A program made the position numbers and the translations under genes. The notes beneath the pieces were generated by a model. That model did not search any database. It was given only the letters and a program-made list of their open reading frames with translations, and was not told the origin of the DNA. A stretch of DNA of 64,000 nucleotides. It comes from Annona cherimola. Its lineage: Eukaryota > Streptophyta > Magnoliopsida > Magnoliales > Annonaceae. The stretch spans positions 30,164,133 through 30,228,132 of the forward strand of contig CM059975.1 in NCBI GenBank assembly GCA_030490835.1, given 5' to 3'. Shown piece after piece: positions 59,560 to 64,000 of this stretch (position 1 is its first letter; each line of letters begins with the position of its first letter).

Positions 59560-60035
59560 GATCCGAATTAGAGCAGGGTGTGAATTGTTGCAATGTGATG
59601 ACACCTGGTGTGAAAATTAAGAAAAGAGAGAAGCGGGTATGGATATATGTCGTAGAGGAGGGCTTGCACTGTTCCTTTGGAATAGTCCGACCCTTTTCCA
59701 ATTGGAGGCCGTCACGTGGGCAAAAATGGAGTGACTTGAAATTTTCAACGGCTTCGATTCCCTAGAAGTATTTCCCTTTTTTAATAAGATGTCATCATAT
59801 TTAACAGCGTTGACGCATTTGCAATTTTTGACAAACGTGTAAGCATCTTTATAACCGCGGAATGACCACATCCGGCAACCATGCTATGGATTGGCCACGA
59901 GGGTTGTTGGCGAAAAAGTCAAGGAGGCAGGGTGGGAGGAGGGGCTGTGTGGCAGAGAGAGAATTCGGTGGGAGCTGGTCCCACAGTCCCACTGAAGTCC
60001 GCGGGAGCCATTCCAAAGCTTAGCATTTTTATTTT
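59560..60035. other. Unassigned moderately GC-rich segment
   Basis: Richer in GC than its surroundings, with short frames on both strands (for example 59580-59765 and 59881-60084, plus) but no recognisable domain, splice pattern or repeat partner in the window. Could be a relic of a gene or element. Confidence 0.25.
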
Positions 60036-60366
60036 TTTATTTTTTAAAAAAACATCTATACTATACATGTTATGTAAAATATAATTTTCACCGTGTGTAA
60101 TAAAAATTAAAAAATCGGAAATTAGTGTGACCTTAAATAAGTAAAAATCATAAATTATTATAAAATACTTTATTAACATAAAAAAAAACTTTTTAGGCCC
60201 ATCTAAATAAAATGCATGTATATGAAGTTTTAGAGCATATAAATATTATTTTTTATGTTATTTATTGTAGCGCATGCGAGTACAAAAATTAAAGGTGATG
60301 CATGCCCGTACAATAGCTAAATAACATATAATATGCAAGTTAGTAGATTAGCATGATGCAAATCAT

Positions 60367-60800
60367 GAAAAATAAATAGTAAAAAATGTAAAAAAGAAGT
60401 TCAAGATCAGATATGTGAATACAGAGAAAATGAGTAGATATAAGGGTTAAAAAGGGAGATGCTATGTTAAAATTTTTAAATGATGTGAACCATTAAAGAT
60501 TTTTTATATGATGCAAAGTTAGTCAAACAAGTACATCAAGTAGTCGTCATTAGAAGTTAGTTGAATGCATTAAGAAAATGCACAAAATAAAAAGATAAAA
60601 ATGTAAAAATGTAGTTCAAAATCAGATATGTGAATAAAAAGAAAAATATGTAGACATGAGGGTTAAAAAAGGTAGTACAATTGTTAAATGGTCGACCATT
60701 AGAGATTTTTAGATGATGCAAGGTTAGTCAAACACAAACATGTGTATTGGTTAAGCGTAGCCAGTAATTAATAAATGCATATAATAACTATAATACAAAT
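60367..60800. repeat. About 213-bp tandem duplication, diverged
   Basis: AAGTTCAAGATCAGATATGT (about 60396) and TAGTTCAAAATCAGATATGT (about 60612) begin matching runs that continue through GAGTAGATATAAGGGTTAAA / TGTAGACATGAGGGTTAAAA, ATTAAAGATTTTT / ATTAGAGATTTTT and GATGCAAAGTTAGTCAAACA / GATGCAAGGTTAGTCAAACA. Confidence 0.75.
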
Positions 60801-61100
60801 AACTATTAAATTTAAAAAAAATAACTTTTGCATATCAAATTGATTGAAGTCGCCACTAACCAAATAACGGTAGTTAGACCGTATACAATTAGACACTGGA
60901 ATACAGAGATTGTCTATGTGAACTCACAATCAAAGTAAAACAAATACAATTTAATTTGTCTAATTGCATTAGTCCTAGGAGTGCAAAATAATATACATTT
61001 TTTACATAAAAGCTCAGGAGGGGTGTAACTGGAACTTATTCTCTAATCTTTTTTTAATGCCCTAACTCAGCTAAAATATCGGAGACGGGAATTTATTCCC

Positions 61101-61799
61101 TTGAGTCTGTATTCAAAACCTTGTCTGAAATATCGGAGACGTGTGAGGCTTCTTGATCTTGAGTCCGCTTTGAACATTCAGCTCGTTCCTAGATGGACCT
61201 TGCCACCTACGGGAGTTTTCAAGATTAATGTCGATTCCAGATGTCCAGCGGGGCGCGGCGTATCCTGTGCTGCTGCTGTAATCAGGGATGACCGTGGCTA
61301 CTTTATTGTGGCCCGTGGCCGGAAGTGGATGGGAGGTGGGGATACTCTGTTTTTGGAAGCAAAAGTTTTTATCTTCGGTGTTCGATGAGCACTCCACCTC
61401 AAGTTTCGAAAAGTCCAGATTGAGTCGGACTCGCTTATCCTTTGCACTTACCTGTCCAATGACAGTCACATCGCCTCGCCTGTAGGTCATATCATTGATG
61501 AGATCAGATCGGTGCTCAGAGCCAATGACCACATCTCGGTTCACCAAGTTCTTAGACAAAGGAATTCGGCGGCTCATGTTGTTGCGGATTTGATTTCGGT
61601 TTCTGCTTTGGATTATTTGTCATTGTGGGGAAACCCACCACATGATATTGTTGAGAAACTCTGTGCAGATAATCTTCTAGCTATAAATTCAGTGGATTAC
61701 TCCATCCCGAACCCTTTTCAAAATGTGGGGGGTCGGGGTAGAGTTATTCCTTTTCATCAAAAAAAAAAAAAAAACCTTGTCTCAAGAGAGAGAGAATGA
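61101..61799 (+). pseudogene. LINE RNase H fragment with poly(A) tail and target duplication
   Basis: One frame, interrupted only by TGA at 61386, encodes FKINVDSRC (Asp), TLFLEAKVFIFGVR (Glu), then after the stop VQIESDSLILCTYLS (Asp) and HQVLRQRNSAAHVVADL (His, Asp). The TGA stands where the usual residue is Trp. Retroposed DNA runs from 61127 to 61770, ends CTTTTCATC plus an A-run, and is bounded by AAAACCTTGTCT at 61115-61126 and 61771-61782. The tail phrase CTTTTCATCAAAA resembles CTTTTAATCAAAA of the 16892 copy, so both come from one LINE family. Confidence 0.8.
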
Positions 61800-62021
61800 G
61801 AACTCGGTTCCCATTGTGTTAAGTGAGTTTTTTTTATTTTCTATAATAGTTTTTCTAAATTCAGCGGATAATGCAAATAATAATTTTTTAAAACCAAAAA
61901 CCACGGCTAATGCCGAGGTAGTGAAAAACTAGGTATTTCTTTCAACAGAAAGTCGAGACTAATGCAAATGACGTTTTGAAATTTTATATATATATATATA
62001 TGGGATATGATCATGTGCATT

Positions 62022-62051
62022 CCGTCTGCACGGAAGCTACCGTGCAGACGG
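62022..62051. other. Perfect 12-bp stem hairpin after an AT run
   Basis: CCGTCTGCACGG, six bases, CCGTGCAGACGG, about 20 bp after (AT)n. The layout, an AT microsatellite then a GC-rich hairpin cap, is that of the 27807 element end, with a different sequence. No matching cap was seen elsewhere in the window. Confidence 0.6.
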
Positions 62052-62226
62052 CTCATCCGACCGTCTATTTCGGCGGGATGAATCCTGTCCGTCGAGAGCT
62101 GGTGTGCGTGTTGTGTTTCGTTGGGCGGGGCGTACACGCGGATCTGCTGGGAAAATTTTCCCGCTCGGCAGCAAAACACGAAAACAGAAATCCCGCCTCC
62201 TCCTCCTCTCTGGCGTCCCTTGTCCC

Positions 62227-62355
62227 TCCTCAATCCCTAAATCTCGGCATCCTCAATCCCTAAATCCTGGCATCCCCCCACCCTCGTCCCTCCTCAATCC
62301 CTAAATCCCGGCATCCCCTCCTAAAGAATCGCACGGTTCCTCAATCCCTAAATCA
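62227..62355. repeat. Imperfect repeats of CTCAATCCCTAAATC
   Basis: Four copies, each followed by CCGGCATCC-like or CATGC text, in the GC-rich segment before the possible first exon. Confidence 0.7.
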
Positions 62356-62582
62356 TGCAGCGGCACGCAGCAGCAGCAGCTCCCGTCCGTCCGGTTACCA
62401 GCAGGCAGCGGCACCGTCTGTCCGACGAGATAAAGGTTGTGCCTTCCTCTATCGATCAACGCACAGCAGGCAGGCAGCAGTTCCTCATCGAGTCGGCGAT
62501 CAGCAGCAGCAGCAGCTCCGGCCCCACATCGGCTCGAGCCTCCGGCGACCAGCAGATCCGGCGATTCGCATCTCCGGCGAGG
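62355..62582 (+). CDS. Possible first exon of an unidentified gene
   Basis: ATG at 62355 opens a GC-rich frame (MQRHAAAAAPVRPVTSRQRH, then a serine run) that reaches GCGAGG|GTGAGT at 62582, an excellent splice donor. The composition resembles a plant organelle-targeting or disordered N-terminus, but no domain is present and no matching second exon was found before 64000. It may also be a 5' untranslated exon. Confidence 0.3.
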
Positions 62583-62689
62583 GTGAGTTGCAATCTTATT
62601 AATGCTATTAAGTAATGAATGCAAATGATTTCAATTTTTTGGTGGATAGCTAGCCGAACTGGAATTTGATTTTTTTCTTATCTCGTCTT

Positions 62690-62992
62690 CTCCGTAAATC
62701 CGCATGCGGATTCTGAATGTGCAGCAAATTAGCTCCCAGCCGCATCTCCCTCACGCGAAAATCCTCATGCGGATCATAACTGCGCAACGAAAGTACCTCC
62801 CATCCGCATCTCCCTCACGTGAAAATTTGCATGCGGATTCTAAATCCGCATGCGGATCATAACTGCGCAGCGAAAGTACCTCCCATTCGCATCTCCCTCA
62901 CGTGAAAATCCACATGCGGATTATAACTACGCAGCGAAAGTACCTCCCATCCGCATCTCCCTCACGCGAAAATTCGCATGCGGATTCAGAAT
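62690..62992. repeat. Tandem array, 64-bp units built on GCATGCGGAT
   Basis: CGCATCTCCCTCACG occurs at about 62741, 62805, 62888 and 62952 (spacings 64, 83, 64). Each is followed by TGAAAAT or CGAAAAT and a CATGCGGAT step, then ATAACTGCGCAGCGAAAGTA and CCTCCCAT. The 83-base unit has an extra GCGGATTCTAAATCCGCAT. Starts about 110 bp after the donor of the possible first exon. Confidence 0.85.
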
Positions 62993-64000
62993 GAACAACT
63001 GAATAGCATTAAAGGATCTCCATTCATGACTTGCGATCAACATTGTAGGTAAATCCAGTTCAATGTATGTTGTAAGGACAGGCATAATCTGTCCATCTTG
63101 CTCTTTCTGGGCTGGATCCTTAACCCAGTTGTTGTCAGATTTTTTTTCTATTTTTTTTATTTTACTTAGAAAATGAGTTGTATGAGTATGATTTGCAAAG
63201 ATGTTGACATATGAGTCCATAACACCAGTCTCTAGGGTTAAAAGACGGTGAAAAGTGTGCTTAGCAAGTTCAGAATTTTTGAAAAATTAATTATGGCACC
63301 CATTAGTTTGATCAGAAGAAGCATATGCACTTGTATATATGACTTTGGCATTCTTGAATTAATTTAAGATAACACATTATTGCCTCCATATTTGAAGAGT
63401 CAAACTGGAATTTAGCTATTCATGGAATTGCAATCTTTTCTTAGTGGACAACCCTTGTCATGATGGTGGTTGGTGACTAGATAATGCATTTCATCAACTG
63501 TGACAGATCACTGCGCCATTGACTCAACTGCTTCAATTTTGAATCCCCACTGCTGAGTGCAGAGTGTCGAGTGGTGATTTAGCTATTATACATATGTTTC
63601 TGTTTCTTTTTTGACTTCATTCGCTGCAAGTTTTGAGCATTTTTCTGGGTTTTGTTCCTCTGTTTTTTTTTTACCCATTTTCCTGGTGGAATTCTGGTAA
63701 AAAATTTTCCCATTTTCTTTATTCATCCATCCCATGCATATCTAGAATTAGCAAAATGGGGTTATGTTGTATGATTCCTGAAAGAATAACAGACATACTA
63801 CAGTTGCAGTGTGGGATATTACTCTATTGTTGTGGTGGGTTCTTGCTGCAATGAAGATAATGATTGACATTATCATTGATACGTTCAGCATCTTTTTCTC
63901 TTACCCCCATAATTTGTATATAGAAAATGGCATGAATTTTGTTCCCATAAGATGCTGATTGCCGTGCGACATGCATGAACTAATCATTCTGCTTCATAGA
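62993..64000. other. Window end, nothing identified
   Basis: Mixed-composition DNA without recognised domain, RNA gene or repeat partner. A minus-strand frame around 63150-63000 (PAQKEQDGQIMPVLTTYIEL) looks protein-like but could not be assigned. If 62355-62582 is a first exon, this would be its intron. Confidence 0.35.

Noticed and set aside
62927..63220. 97-codon minus-strand frame as a gene
   Set aside because: Part of it looks protein-like, but half overlaps the tandem array and the rest matches no family I know.

Overview
This is nuclear DNA from a flowering plant. Genes have long AT-rich introns with GT-AG borders. The gene set is plant-typical: a plant cyclic nucleotide-gated channel, a DYW-class PPR editing factor and an ALIS/CDC50 flippase subunit. 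The spaces between genes are filled with MITEs, TRIMs, LTR and LINE debris and microsatellites. The species cannot be fixed from the sequence; a woody non-grass angiosperm is a reasonable guess. No bacterial, organellar or viral gene island was seen.

Layout. 1-11758 (+): the 3' two thirds of a group III-like CNGC gene (four exons visible; earlier exons lie before base 1), its introns loaded with a MULE-type MITE, two hAT-like elements, a TRIM-like element and tandem duplications. 12579-14955: a complete TRIM and a short, dead LTR retrotransposon carrying a GC-rich unexplained insert. 14956-19600: hAT-like and MITE elements and a poly(A)-tailed LINE RNase H fragment. 19620-22241 (+): a broken PPR-DYW pseudogene. 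22242-32133: no genes, dense repeats. 32134-34758 (+): the intact 874-residue PPR-DYW partner of the pseudogene, resembling OTP84 (At3g57430). The two lie in a segmental duplication of about 4 kb, with 12.5 kb between copies. 34759-39486: several foldback elements. 39487-45521 (+): an eight-exon RlmI-like PUA/SAM methyltransferase gene of 434 codons. 45998-50308 (-): an eight-exon ALIS (CDC50/LEM3) gene of 361 codons, convergent with the methyltransferase. 50309-61000: AT-rich, gene-free, with a degenerate 122-bp array, a decayed LINE RNase H domain, and hAT-like and MITE copies. 61101-61799: another poly(A)-tailed LINE fragment with target-site duplication. 62000-64000: GC-rich stretch with a possible first exon and a tandem array built on GCATGCGGAT, then nothing recognised.

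The four real genes are unrelated housekeeping-type functions (ion channel, organelle RNA editing, probable rRNA methylation, lipid flippase subunit) and do not form a pathway. The most interesting content is in the repeats: a foldback family with a shared palindromic core but different hairpin-forming ends and clean 9-bp target duplications; a second, hairpin-capped element nested in one of them and repeated in an intron; and a duplicated PPR pair whose dead copy shows a patch of unusually low divergence from the live one. No new multi-gene system was found.
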